From contig BCLD01000001.1 of the NCBI GenBank assembly GCA_001600875.1, forward strand, positions 1,067,980 to 1,131,979: DNA of 64,000 bases. Direction: 5' to 3'. Below the pieces are notes generated by a model. That model saw nothing but the letters and a program-made list of their open reading frames with translations, did no database searches and was not told the origin of the DNA. Position 1 is the first letter of the stretch, and every line of letters begins with the position of its first letter. This document shows positions 39,568-50,741 of this stretch, piece by piece. The stretch is from Solicoccozyma terricola (lineage: Eukaryota; Basidiomycota; Tremellomycetes; Filobasidiales; Piskurozymaceae). The position numbers and the translations under genes are program-made.

Positions 39568-41836
39568 CTACACAGCCGAGCCAAACACCGAGAATCGTCT
39601 AACAATAGACGGTCCATACTCTTCATAGTCCTGGCGAGTGTGACAGTAGTTGTAGAACTCGGGCTGGGGGAGAGATTTAAAACGCAAGAGATAATATCTC
39701 AATCAGACAGAGGGGTGATCTGGGAAATGCACTGCAACTCACGGTAGAAGCCATCAAACTGCCTCCATACCACACAGCGTATCTCTGTCGTTTATGTGAG
39801 ATCACATTCACTTCGATACCCGATGACTGTGTTGAAATGACGCAGATTCAATTAACGAGACGCGACTCTTCAGGAGTAATTGGTTCAGACTGCTAACCCT
39901 TATATGACCCCCACTTGCTGCTTCGCTTTGAGCGATTCTACCATCGACGATATGCTTGATATCCCTTTGGAGACGTTTACCAAAGTCTTTGTACATTGTA
40001 GAACCACCTGATAAGACAATGTTCTGCAGTTGCCTCGAGATCGAATCAGTCCTCGGATTACTTTGATGTATCACGCAAAACTCCCCAACTCCTTCACTCA
40101 CCTTGTACAGACCCCTCCTAGTATCCATCGGAGACGTCTGAATGACATTATCAACTACCTCTGGCAGTGGCGTCAAGAAATCTGAAGAGTAGATCTCAGG
40201 GTTGAAGAAGATCTCAGGTGCAAGGAATCGTTCGTATCCAATATCAAGTTCGTATTTCTATATGGAGCACGCGGGGCGGGGCGGGGCGGGGCGGGTAAAA
40301 CGCCGATGAGAATGCGAAGATAGGGAGAAAAGCAACGTGTTCAACTTCGACTCACTCGTCCAGTCACACTGTGCTCTCCGGCATATCTCGCGAAATACTT
40401 GTATGGATCCGAATCGTACTTTTTGATCTCTTTTACGATATCTTGACAAACATACGTATAATCTTCTTTGATTTTCTCCGCTCTGTTGGGTTGCTCCCCG
40501 GGGGGTTCAACATCAACATCTTTGATTGGTGTTCGCTTAGACACTTTCCAGATATCACTCACGTCCTTCGTTGATCCTCTGATGGGATTGTGGCTGTCTC
40601 TCCGCGGTCTCGGAGAAGTTGAAGGACGAAATCGGTAATGTCTCGTCCAGCGATAGGAACGTGTTTGATAGAAGAGCCGATGACATACCCATCAGCCTGT
40701 ACGGAGAAGAGGAAGGTCAACGATCGGAAGAGAATGGACGAATTACAGCAAAACACTCACGACTGGGATGGTGTCTACGAGATGCAAGGTCATTCAACTC
40801 TCGCGCGTCAACCTACATGCTGCAACTAGCATATCCACAACCACCTTCTAATACTCACGAGTAACACCATCTCCACTATCGATGACCACTCCTGTCAAAT
40901 TCCGTTCCTGCACCTTTGACGAAGTCCATGAAGCCGCCAATGCGAGTACAGCTTGAACTGCGATATACCTATTGTTACAAGCAGTACACGTTCAACCAGA
41001 GATAATCTGGTTGTGGAGTATGGCAATAACTCACAGTCCCTGTACATTGAAACTCTCGAACATGATCTCTGCCGTGTTCTCTCTGTTTTCAGGAGCGTTG
41101 AGAGGTGGTTCGGTCTATTGTGATTGAAACAGAGACGTCAGCCGTGAAGCGTACATCAACAGAAAAATGACAAAAACTTTCTCACCAGTAGCACATAGTG
41201 ATCCTCCGGTTCAGCTCTGAGGTATTTGAAGATCGATTGTTCCCAGAATCGTTCCATGTAATCCCAGTTATCGATTTGTCCATGCTTGATGGGGTAATGA
41301 AGATCGTACGTTCTGGATGATAGGTCAAATATCAGCAGCTGTGGAGCCGCACAACGGCTTGAAATTGCACATCTTCTATACGTCCTTTATCTACCCCTCA
41401 TGACTCCATCATTCTACTTACTTGCTATTAGCCACCGCCTCATCTCCAATATAAAAGTCCAAATCCTCAATCCCTCTCTTCGACGCCAAATGACTCGGCT
41501 TGTTCGCTACGGGAGGAGCACGGCCTGATCCTGCTCCACCTGCTCCGGAAGCTTGGGAGACTGACGCGGATGAGGAAGATGATTGACGGGTTGCGATGAC
41601 GGTTGGGAAGACGAATGAGGGCTCCGAGTTGCCGGCGAAGCTGTGCAGGTAGGTGGGTGGGAAGGGAGATGATTTAGTTGGGAAGTCATGGAAAGAGGCG
41701 ACGTTGGTATACAGAGATGAAGGACATGCGATCGCTCGTGCCAGTATGAAGGAATGTATGGCAGAACCCTCCTCACTCACCCCATCTTGGTGTACCCAGT
41801 ACCATTGTCGATGACAAGCGGTGGGAGCCGTGCCAT
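39568..41836 (-). CDS. ARP3: Actin-related protein 3 (Arp2/3 complex)
   Basis: Arp3 pairs with Arp2 to nucleate branched actin filaments, for instance at endocytic patches. It starts at 41836 with [19 protein letters not shown]. It continues with [17 protein letters not shown] and a Ser/Gly/Ala-rich fungal insertion (41.5-41.6 kb), then [109 protein letters not shown] and [17 protein letters not shown]. The last exon is [20 protein letters not shown], ending VFGSAV with stop 39568-39570. The actin-fold nucleotide-binding motifs DNGTG and DSGDGVT are intact. About ten exons; an intron at 40.27 kb carries CGGGG repeats. Confidence 0.96.
40272..40295. repeat. Tandem CGGGG pentamer repeat in an ARP3 intron
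   Basis: Four CGGGG units followed by CGGG. The plus strand could form a G-quadruplex; the ARP3 pre-mRNA would carry the C-rich strand. Confidence 0.85.
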
Positions 41837-42122
41837 CTTATGAAGGGATGATCAGATTTCGATGGAAGTTGTTGCGCTCGGACGACTGGAACTGCACGAT
41901 GTATCCTCTCCGGTGATAACTTGTTATCGGTGCTGATATCCTATGGGTGTTGGGTGACTCTAAGCTGGAACTGTCACCTCCCGAGCGCTCACCGTCGTGG
42001 ATGAGGTGGACGAGACACGCGATGACGCATCTACTTCACGGTTTCTCACGGTGGGTCGAGGGGGGCAGGGGAAGGGCACCCCATGAGCCATATGCCCGTG
42101 CATGCTATTAACCATCTAACTA
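41837..42122. other. Intergenic region upstream of ARP3
   Basis: About 285 bases between the ARP3 start and the pyridoxal kinase stop, both on the minus strand. It should contain the ARP3 promoter. No motif recognised with confidence. Confidence 0.45.
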
Positions 42123-43702
42123 CTACAACTTGGTCTCCTCCTCGTCAACCTCGCTCCAGTCCACACGCCGACATGGCCATCCTACATCACCTCGCATGTA
42201 CCTATCTTCCACTTCCATGAGCAGATGTCGCTCCTGTATCAATCGCAGCTCCCTCTTTCTTGATCTGCGTGCGAGCCGAGTTACCAGAGGCGGATTACTG
42301 ATGCTAGCAGAGAGTGAATCCAGATCATCGTCGGTCGGTAGACAATCTTCTTCAGGGGATTGAGGAGCGTGATGGTGTGCTATTGGGATGATGGGATGGC
42401 CAGCCATCGTTGAAAGATGGGTCTGCAACAAGACCTGTTGAACAGCCAATAACGCCATCGAAACCGCTCTTGGGAACGGTGGTAGTTCGTTCTTGCTCGT
42501 CTGGCCATTTGGTACAGAGATTCCTCGTCCATCCTTTTGATAATACCCCAGTACCAGTGCGGAGAACAAATCGCCGACTCCTGAATAATATCCTTGCACC
42601 GTCGGTAGTGCGAAAGCGTACGTTTCCAGTTCATCCTTTTCCGGGTCAACGCAAGATGAAGCAAAACACACGAGGACCTCATCATCGCCATCTCCTTCCG
42701 TCGTAGGAAGGATAACATCTCTCTCATCTTGCCCTACCAAGAGTAACGTGTATGCTGTCGGTGGTGGTGGGAGTTGAAGACGGCGAACCAAGCGAGATGG
42801 GAGGATGATAGATGAGACGGCTATGTGTGGGACAGAGTTGGGTGAAGAGTGTAGGATACGTAGAGCGGATTGAAGGGTGACTAGTGAGGATATTTTTATT
42901 TGGGATAGGATTCTGTGGTACGAGGCGGAGTTGGTTTAGGTGTAGCTCGCCGACGGCAGACGAGTGAGGTGTCACTCACTCCAGCTCAAACGCATTGGGC
43001 GTGACCATTGTTGCAATCTCCAGCATTCCTCGATAAATTGGTACAACATCTTCCGCCACATACAGACCTTTTCCAATATCACCCATCACAGCTGATCCCA
43101 TGTCTCCATTATAAGTATCAATTCTATTGGTGCACATTCAGCAAGCTCACTCACGGTCCAGTAGATAGACTACCTCTTCAATCCCCGTATTTCCACCTAA
43201 CAGCTTCTCTTCTCTCTCCCGCTTCCTAACTTTCCTTATCTCCTCGTCCACCACTTTCAACGCGGATGCTCCTGGAATATACCCTGTCAATAATCGTCCC
43301 CATTTCCCAATACCGTTGGTCTGAAGGCCGGAGAAGACGGCTTCAAGTTGTTCCGGTGTCGTCCTGTGACCATTGGTGTGACCATAACCTGATGTCAATA
43401 CGAGGACAGTATCAGCTTGGGAACATGCTTGCTTGCGAGGGTTTTCCAGTATGAACATACCGGTGTGATTACTGAAGTGAACGGTGTTGACAACATCCAC
43501 GTCGTATCCTAGCAACTGAAGAGGGAATGTAGCAGCACGGTTACCTGAACACAATCATTATTAGTATCAACGAAGTGTGTCCACCCGTCCTAGAGGGCCG
43601 TGAAAATTGTGTCAGATACTCACCAACATATCCACTGACGACGTGTGATTGTATTGATAATATTCTATTCTTATCGAAGCTTGAAGAAGGCAAGTTCGCC
43701 AT
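42123..43702 (-). CDS. Pyridoxal kinase
   Basis: Phosphorylates pyridoxal, pyridoxine and pyridoxamine in the vitamin B6 salvage pathway (PfkB/ribokinase-like fold). The N-terminus MANLPSSSFDKNRILSIQSH continues VVSGYVGNRAATFPLQLLGY and NTVHFSNHTG, all typical. Then come PEQLEAVFSGLQ, LLTGYIPGASAL, DPVMGDMG, YRGMLEIATMVTPNAFELE and the C-terminal YYSGVGDLFSALVLGYY with the GxGD catalytic Asp. The C-terminus beyond this is longer and more charged than in bacterial enzymes. I chose the start at 43702 because conserved homology begins a dozen residues after it. The same frame stays open to an ATG at 44041, which would add 113 residues without recognised homology. Confidence 0.93.
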
Positions 43703-44117
43703 CGTTCTGACTACAAAAAGTTGGCTGGGTTGAGAATTGAAAGAGGCAGAGGACAGGACAGGCGAATCCAAGGGAGGTTGACGACTGTCCTGCAGTGTCT
43801 TGAAGTAGTGTGACCGATGGTTGATGTGCTCCGAGTCAAGAGACATGACCTTGCCAACCCCGGATTTGAGTACGCGGGCCACTTTCGCCGCAGCGAGCTG
43901 GGACCGATAGGGAGGACACTTGAACAGTGCGTTGCACAGTTCTGTTCCGAGAAAGTTCACGCACGCATTTGGGATAGTTTCGGAGGGTAGGAGTGCTGTG
44001 TGTAGCAGCATGTTTGAGGAAGAGATGGGATGGTTTTCCATTCGGAATCTTCCTCCTCCTCCTCCGAATCAGGTCCGAATCCCCCTTGTGGACACTGAAT
44101 TCAGCGACTTATCAGTC

Positions 44118-44883
44118 ATGTCTTCCTCGACGGAGACCACGATTCCCAAGGCCACACTAGATGGGCTCAAGGATACCGAATCTAAATGTGATGAAAATCT
44201 ACTCGGCAAACTGGTTTCATGGGAATACGGTCAAAACCCTCACGTTCGCGGCCCGGACCTGACGGAGAATCACGCTTGGAATGGACTTGCGCTCAGACGA
44301 CAGGTTCAAATTCGCCCTACGTGTCGGTGGTGTCGAACTCTCCGGCGTGCTCACCTTCTACCCTCGCTACGAGGCCGTCATTCGGGACGACTTTCTGTCT
44401 TATGTGGGTATACCAGGCACCAAAGAGTCAAATAGAGTCCTGACGCAATCTAAAGGATCCAACATCAGGCGCTTCCCAATACATCTACGAGCGACAAACA
44501 CTAGTACTGAGGAATTCAGTAAATTTCAGATCTAAAACAACCCTCCACACGAAATCATCACTGAAGTTTCCAAGATCGTCATGGCGTCCAAAGAGGACCA
44601 AATATGACGCTGCGAAGCAAGCAAGGGAGCACGATAGACGTTCAGAGAACGCCAGAAGCGGCAAAGAACATGCGGGAGGGGGTATAAGGCCGATGCTGGA
44701 TGACCTAAAACCTCTCAACCCTGGACACTATTGAGAACGATATGATCATGAGGGAGAATGGGGATACTAGGTCCAAGTCTGAGGCGGAGATTGCGAATGC
44801 CTTCCGAACGATTGAACATTACGGTATTAAGACCGCGGCTGGAAGGCCGAGGCTTCGAGACTCCTACCGCTACCGAAAGTGAG
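44118..44883 (+). pseudogene. Coding-like region broken across frames
   Basis: Three or more overlapping open segments on the plus strand look protein-like but do not join cleanly. One starts at 44118 (MSSSTETTIPKATLDGLKD). A second (44281-44535) contains DDRFKFALRVGGVELSGVLT and FYPRYEAVIRDDFLSY. A third (about 44578-44733) is strongly charged (YDAAKQAREHDRRSENARSG). A fourth (about 44735-44883) reads EAEIANAFRTIEHYGIKTAA. No known family recognised. It could be a decayed gene or a real gene whose introns I could not place. A donor-like GTAAAT at 44520 is the best splice candidate. Confidence 0.25.
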
Positions 44884-45296
44884 CCAGGGAAGGATGAGAG
44901 AAGAATACATGGAGCATAAAACGCCAGGGAGGTTGCGAGGCCGTCATTGCGCGATGGTTCGGTTGGCGAGTGCTTCTCATTTGTACGGGAGAAATGCTTC
45001 GGTCGTTAAGCATGAGCCGTGATCGCAATACAATGCTGGAACGACATAGCAGATGTGTCTGCGTCCGCTTCGATCTCTGGTTTGTCAAGTGTGCAATCCC
45101 AGACGCTCCTACAATCCAGTGCGAAACCGCGTTACCCACGAATGCCTTTTTCTCGCCTCTCTCTTCGCAACAAATCTCAGCGTTTCCGTGGCGATGTCAA
45201 ATCGTCGTGAAAAGCTATCAGCCATGAACAGGTATTGGCAGTATGCATACAATGACGGGATACTGAACATCGAATCGCCTTATCTACACTCTTCCG
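44884..45296. other. Intergenic region without a recognised gene
   Basis: About 400 bases with only short open frames on both strands. Nothing identified. Confidence 0.45.
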
Positions 45297-45858
45297 TCAG
45301 ACTTTCGGCGGTTCACCAGGGGGTGGTGGGTAATATTGATTCTGACCGTACCCGTTGTATGCCTGAGGTGGCTGCTGAGGTGCTTGATAACCATCTGAAC
45401 CCATATAAGTGAACTGGCCGTTATTCGCATATTGAGTGTTGCCAAGCCCGGGATTGCCGTATTGATTGCCGTATTGGTTATCATACTGGGTGCTGTAAGG
45501 TTGACTCTGGTACGGTTGTGCTTGATACGGCTGATAGGGGTTCTGGGTCATCGGCACAGTGGTCATGGGCCGGGAGGTGCGACGACGACTATATCCGCAG
45601 AGGGACCGGAAGACGAAGAACCAGAACAGTACGCAAAGGATGAAGAATATGAAAGCTGTTTGAAAGCGATGCCAACAAAAGTCAGTAATAGACAGAAGTG
45701 CAAGTCACAGTAACCTACTCACGGATGACGATGGCGCCAATGTATACATTACGCCATCCATAGTTGTAACCGTACCCATTCCCATAGTACTGAGCTGAAA
45801 CGCCCTGAGTGAGGAGAAGCAGGGTGGTTGTGACAGTGAACAGGTAAGTCTGTGCCAT
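45297..45858 (-). CDS. Small membrane protein with signal peptide and Tyr/Gln/Pro-rich tail
   Basis: Two exons, 45858-45723 and 45655-45297, joined by a GTGAGT...CAG intron in frame. The protein starts MAQTYLFTVTTTLLLLTQGV with a predicted signal peptide cleaved after VSA. A short Tyr/Gly-rich lumenal stretch (QYYGNGYGYNYGW) precedes one membrane helix (PFIFFILCVLFWFFVF), a Cys/Arg juxtamembrane segment (SLCGYSRRR), and a cytosolic tail full of QPYQ/YGNQYG repeats ending PPPPGEPPKV. This layout resembles fungal Rcr1/Rcr2-type proteins (Congo red resistance, trafficking adaptors), but the tail lacks a clear PPxY, so I leave the family open. The PSGG start at 45948 is less likely because the signal peptide begins at 45858. 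Confidence 0.75.
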
Positions 45859-45943
45859 GTTGATCGGTGTATGAGTTGGAGGAATTGGGGTGGCGTTGCA
45901 GAGACTTTCTACGTAGCTGAATGTACCCGCGGACCCGCCACTT

Positions 45944-45956
45944 GGCATGACGTCAC
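45944..45956. promoter_or_regulatory. CRE-type box shared with left-end promoter
   Basis: GGCATGACGTCAC, containing the palindrome TGACGTCA (45948-45955), lies about 90 bases upstream of the start codon of the minus-strand membrane protein. The same 13 bases occur at 196-208, and both copies have a GC-rich block just before them. A bZIP-factor site is inferred. Confidence 0.4.
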
Positions 45957-46195
45957 ATTGAATCAGGAGTATTCCCTATTTCTCGGTTGATGTCATTCAA
46001 TCGACCTTAGCTGATTGATTGTATGCTATTGATGTGGGGACAGCAGTTATGTTTCGACACTGTTATATTTTGACTTCTCATCAAGCGTGCTCTGCAAGAT
46101 AGCGACCGGGGACAATGGTCGACGGGGAAAACACAAATTCCCGCCAAATGTTAGTCTGGATCATGGACGATGAAGGCAAATTGATGGAAAACAAC

Positions 46196-46284
46196 ACCTG
46201 GATGGTGTAACGGTTAGCACAGCACAATCACATAACTTTGCACTATTACCTGTGCAGATTCTGGTTCGATTCCGGGTCCGGGTA
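46196..46284 (+). tRNA. tRNA-Val (anticodon CAC) with 17-base intron
   Basis: A cloverleaf can be drawn by hand. Acceptor stem ACCTGGA pairs with TCCGGGT, discriminator A. D-arm GTG-TAACGGTTAG-CAC. Anticodon stem GCACA pairs with TGTGC. T-arm TCTGG-TTCGATT-CCGGG. The enlarged anticodon loop places T33, anticodon CAC and A37, then a 17-base intron, then C38. Canonical A-box-like GGTGTAACGGTTAG and B-box GGTTCGATTCC promoters are internal, and a T4 terminator follows at 46289-46292. The A1-U72 closing pair is unusual. Identity as valine rests on placing the intron after position 37. Confidence 0.8.
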
Positions 46285-46421
46285 GGTCTTTTGTTGCTGT
46301 GGGCAACGAAATACACGTCATTATTTTTCTTCTCTTTCCCCCCTATGATTCCCACCAGCGTCGTTCATCTCATCCTATCGCATCTTCAATACCCATCCTC
46401 ATCAGCTTCTGAAATCCTACG

Positions 46422-46956
46422 ATGTTTCGCTCAACTATCCTCAAACCATCCTTTTTAAGTCGAGCAGCACCATCACTGCGGACAGCGGCACCGCGTCGAT
46501 TCGCATCGCACGGCCCGACATACAACGAGCCATCTGGTCAACTCTTCGGCGAGAAGGTGAGCATTGGCGTGAGGTAATGTGAAGTTGACTCGACGCTGAT
46601 GGGTACTCCTTTTGTTTGATCAGACCCTTGCACCTGGTCAGAAGCGCAAGCGTGAGGATTGGGAGTACGTAGTAATGCATGCACTAGCCCATATCGGGGA
46701 TCGTGGAAGGCTGATACGCTTTTGTTACTTACATCTTAGGCTTATTTACTACATTGGAATATTCGGTGGAATGGCATTCGCTGCTGTCTTGTTGACTTAC
46801 AAGCCGAACACGAGGTACGTCGGTCATTGCGATAGGGATCGCTTGCTTTGCTGACCTTTCTTCGACATACACAACAGCATCCAAGCATGGGCTCTCGAAG
46901 AAGCCAAAGAACGAATGGCTGCTCGAGGAGAGACTGTAGAGTACAAGCCGAGTTAG
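46422..46956 (+). CDS. Mitochondrial complex I subunit NDUFB11 (ESSS)
   Basis: Accessory subunit of the membrane arm of NADH:ubiquinone oxidoreductase. MFRSTILKPSFLSRAAPSLR is an Arg/Ser-rich mitochondrial presequence. The mature part reads SHGPTYNEPSGQLFGEK, then TLAPGQKRKREDWE, then one membrane helix (LIYYIGIFGGMAFAAVLLTY) with KPNTS, and the tail IQAWALEEAKERMAARGETV ending at 46956. Four exons are joined by short introns with GTGAGC, GTACGT and GTACGT donors. The PSGxLFGE/PGxxRxxEDWE/WALEEA order is that of the ESSS family. Its presence implies a conventional complex I, unlike in Saccharomyces. Confidence 0.9.
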
Positions 46957-47281
46957 AAGACGTTGGCGATGTTATGCCATTGTATTGATGTTTCTTATCG
47001 TATGCTAGACGTTGGAGAGATCGAGGGCGAGTGGTGCTAATGGATCGTGCAGGGTGATTGAGATTTGGCCATCTGGCCAGCATCTGGTCGGGCGCGGCGC
47101 AGGAAAGGTTTTAATGTTCTCGTCAGGTTGTCAAGCCATAGCGCTTCGATTCAGAGAGATGTTCTGTCTGAGCAGCCACTATCGATACGGTATTGTTCTT
47201 TCTAACCTCATCTACATTCTCTACGCGAACGAACACTCTACACACGTCTAAAAACGTTTCCTCTGCTTTTACTCCGAGCGA
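46957..47281. other. Convergent intergenic region
   Basis: About 325 bases between complex I subunit and amine oxidase stops. No gene recognised. Confidence 0.5.
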
Positions 47282-50200
47282 TCAAGCACAGCATGATGCA
47301 TCGATCGTGCCCCCTTCTTTATGGCCAAAAGCTACTTCAGAGTGCTTGTCAGTAGTACCCGGTACATCGAGAGCTATGAAATTGGGCTGTTAGCCCCTGT
47401 TCCTTGCTTACGATGAAAAGCCTGCATTCTCAGACTCACCTGGATTTTGATCAAAGAACCCAACTGGCTTCATCATCAGGCGGCAATGTTCTACGTTCAT
47501 AACGGGAAACTGCTCCGGAGATGGGACATGTGTGACTCCGAATGTGATCCATGCGGCCACATCAGTGTTCCGAATGTTCTTATTGCCAGATGTCCAGGCG
47601 ACAATCGAATCTGCGGGAGTTTCCCTGAGAGTGATTGCAGGATAAGTGGTCCAGTAGCTAAAGCAAATCCAGTTCCTATACTTACCTTGTTTGCGGGACG
47701 TGCTTGCCGCTAGGGTATCGCTGATCTGGGGCGTATGGAGCTACCCAAAGGGATTTGGTGGCGAACGGAGCTCGCTTGGCTACCCATGAGTCTGGCTTGG
47801 GAAGGAGGGGTGGCATGTCTTTGCACATAACTTTGTAGCTGATGCGAGTGACGGCGGAGTCCTGGGTGATGAGCATAACATTTTGCGATGTAAGGCGATC
47901 AAACTTACCTGACTGGTTGCTTTGAAGCGTAGTGTTTCTTGTTTTCGTTGCAAAACGACCAAGTTCTGCTGGCATCGTTGTCTTTGGAGTAGCGATCTCT
48001 CAGTACAGCCGTGAGACATTCAAGCTCGAGAAAACTCACCGTAATTTCTTACACCATCCGTCGTGGTTTCGAGATATGTTTTCTTAGCGATGAACCCATT
48101 ACCCAAGAAATTCTCTTTGGATCCCGTTGGCTCTTCCATGGGAATCACGTCTTGCTCCAAAATGGTGTTATCAATTCCGTCGATCATGGAGTTGACACGA
48201 AGGGAGAAGAGGTGCTGGTGAAGATGAGCGTTGATGCGAGGGGCAACTTCGGTGCCGTGACCACCGGTTCCTTCGCCTTCGGCGAGAACGTAGAGGTTCA
48301 AAACACCAGTCAGTCGGACCTCGCACTCAATGGACCCGTCCTGGTAGAAGTTCCAGTATAACGCATAGATGTAATTGGCTGACAAAAGATAGCTGTCAGT
48401 TTCACCTGTACGGACGTAGCTGGTTAGCAACTCACCGATTGTGAAGACAGAGGAGATGACGAGCTTTCTGCTGCGCACACTTTCTCCGCGGCCGCCCTTT
48501 CGGTAATCTGAGGAGCGTAAACTCGACTTAGCCAATGTAACACTACATCTGCTGTTCGCGATTTACCATTAGCCTTCCACAGGAGTCCACCATCTTCCTC
48601 GTGGATACAAATGGCATTCTGGATGACTTCAGGATTCCCGGAATGAGTGACGAATGCGCCAGGCATGTAGTGGATGACACCCTTGCAGTCACAGCCCAGA
48701 GAGAGCTCGTTGGCCAAAATACCAAGCCCGTATTCTCCGACTATTAATATGTTGGCGGATAAGCGTGAGGACACAAGGCGCTCAACTATCTGTTTACGCA
48801 CCATCGAAAGCAAACTTGCGGGGATGCGGGTGCTCTGGAGCTCCGTATGGCTGACAAGAAACGGCGAGAACAAGTCAGCTAATGCGCCGACTCGAACATG
48901 TCATCTTTGATGCCTACAACGACCACTGCAAAGAAGGGAGTTCGCTTCAGTTGATTGCATCAGTTTTTACCCCGGAGCACCACTCACTCTCGGCGAGACT
49001 CATACTGTAAATGATAGGTCGAACCTTGCCATTGTCGTTATACTGAGAAAATGGATGTTGGTCGTTCAGACACACCGCGAAAATTGTGCGAAAATAGAGA
49101 CTCACTGTAACAGTGTTCAATACCAACCCTTCTCGGTGGTGGAATGCAATGTGCACTGCGATAAGAGCATCGATTATTCCACATCGATATCATTTTCCAG
49201 CACGCTAGAACTCACCATTCCATTTCTGCCACTCGATGCTATTGCCGTTCATCTTGAAGCTGACTCCCTCCGGTTGAGTGATATTGAGAGGTTTAAGATC
49301 ATCTCGGACCTTGAAGTCGGGGTTCTCCTCTTGAATCAGATCGGCCAAGAAGTCTACGCCTCCACACCATTAGGCTACTGCAAGCCAGGCTACGCTTCCT
49401 TTCGAACTGCACTCACTGTACTGCTTCATCGGTGGCGGGATCCTCTCCCTCCCACTCAAAGTCTGACAATCTGCTTGATCGAGAGCAGCAACATCAGGTG
49501 GGATAGTGGTACCAGTGCTCAATTCGTTTGACGCATTTCGAGTAGGAGCGAAATCGATCGTGAGTATCTCGTGAGTGTTGCAGTCGATGATAGGGTAAAA
49601 GTCCATAGGGCTGTAAGAAGTGGCGGCTTGGTTTCAGCAAGTGCAAAATAATGATGATGAGCGCATACGTACTGTGCGTAGATGTTATCATGCTCGCTGA
49701 GCCGCGCATACATCTGAAAACTCGAAACCGACATCAGTTGGCCTGATAATTTTCAAATGCTGACCGTCGCCGTCGCCGTCGCCGTGACCGTCACTCACGA
49801 TGCACTGCTGCAACCTCTGGCTTTGAGGGAATCGCTTATCAATTCCGATACTCCAGCCATCACAATGCAACTGCTCAGTCTTGATACCTGTGTTCCAACA
49901 TGAGCTGCTTATCACGATCAATAGTCCAAGAACCCAAGAAAGAGCACTCACCGACCTCTGCAGCCAACCTCTTCACCACCTCGCTGTTCCTGCACACTTC
50001 CTCGGCAATACAGAGCTCATCGACTGTCAAAGAAGGTTGCATACCCTCCGGTAGTTGGATGCTGGAAATGACGGACCCTTTGGTTGAAGAGGAAAGGAGA
50101 ACAACTAGGTCGTATGCGGTTCTAAGAAAGAGGACGAGAAGGGTGGTCGGTGATTAGGGTTCCTGATTGGATGAACGAGAAGAGGGAAAGCACTCACCCG

Positions 50201-50741
50201 GTTACCTCATCAATGATAGTGACATCTACTTTCCTCTCAATGAGGACGCTTCGATCCGCCTTGACCTCCTCATCAGGCTTGGTAGGGATTCCGAGGAATT
50301 TCAACACTGGAAGGAAGATTGGGGGGAGGGGGGGTCGTATCAGCAACCCCGTACGCCCGTTCGCATTTGATTCAGCTCACCATCCAACTTCGGAGGTTCG
50401 CAAAGCGATGTAGAGATGAATTTGAAGGCCTTGATAGGGGTTTGAGATGCGACATGATGACGCACGATGTCTGTGGTGAGGGAGATCTGAACGTGATAAC
50501 GGGACAAATAGTGGAGGTATCAGAATCTTTTGAATGGTTGTGTGAGGCTGTTTACATGGAGCGCAGGGGCTGGGAAAGGCGCTGAGATGTCATGCCTCAC
50601 CTCGTCTGATGTCAGCTGGTCAAGAGGGTGGAAGGTCTCCGGCCAATGACGAGCTTGGGTCGATGAGGTTACGCCCATGACAGTTGACTTGAGCTGAGAA
50701 ATGGTGGACTCCTTCGTCGGGGTCTGCGCGATAGGTGACAT
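47282..50741 (-). CDS. Copper-containing primary amine oxidase
   Basis: Oxidises primary amines to aldehydes with release of ammonia and hydrogen peroxide, letting fungi use amines as nitrogen source. It starts at 50741 ([20 protein letters not shown]) and runs through many short introns. Landmarks: [75 protein letters not shown], and the topaquinone motif NYIY followed by [20 protein letters not shown]. The modified Tyr codon is at 48371-48373, just after an intron. Copper ligands lie in [11 protein letters not shown] (HxH). The C-terminal part reads [40 protein letters not shown], and it ends TIDASCCA. No C-terminal peroxisomal signal is seen. The frame is open upstream of the chosen ATG, but the added sequence looks like leader. 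Confidence 0.93.

Noticed and set aside
46441..46680. Minus-strand open frame opposite the complex I subunit gene
   Set aside because: It overlaps exons with clear homology on the plus strand and has no protein-like features of its own.
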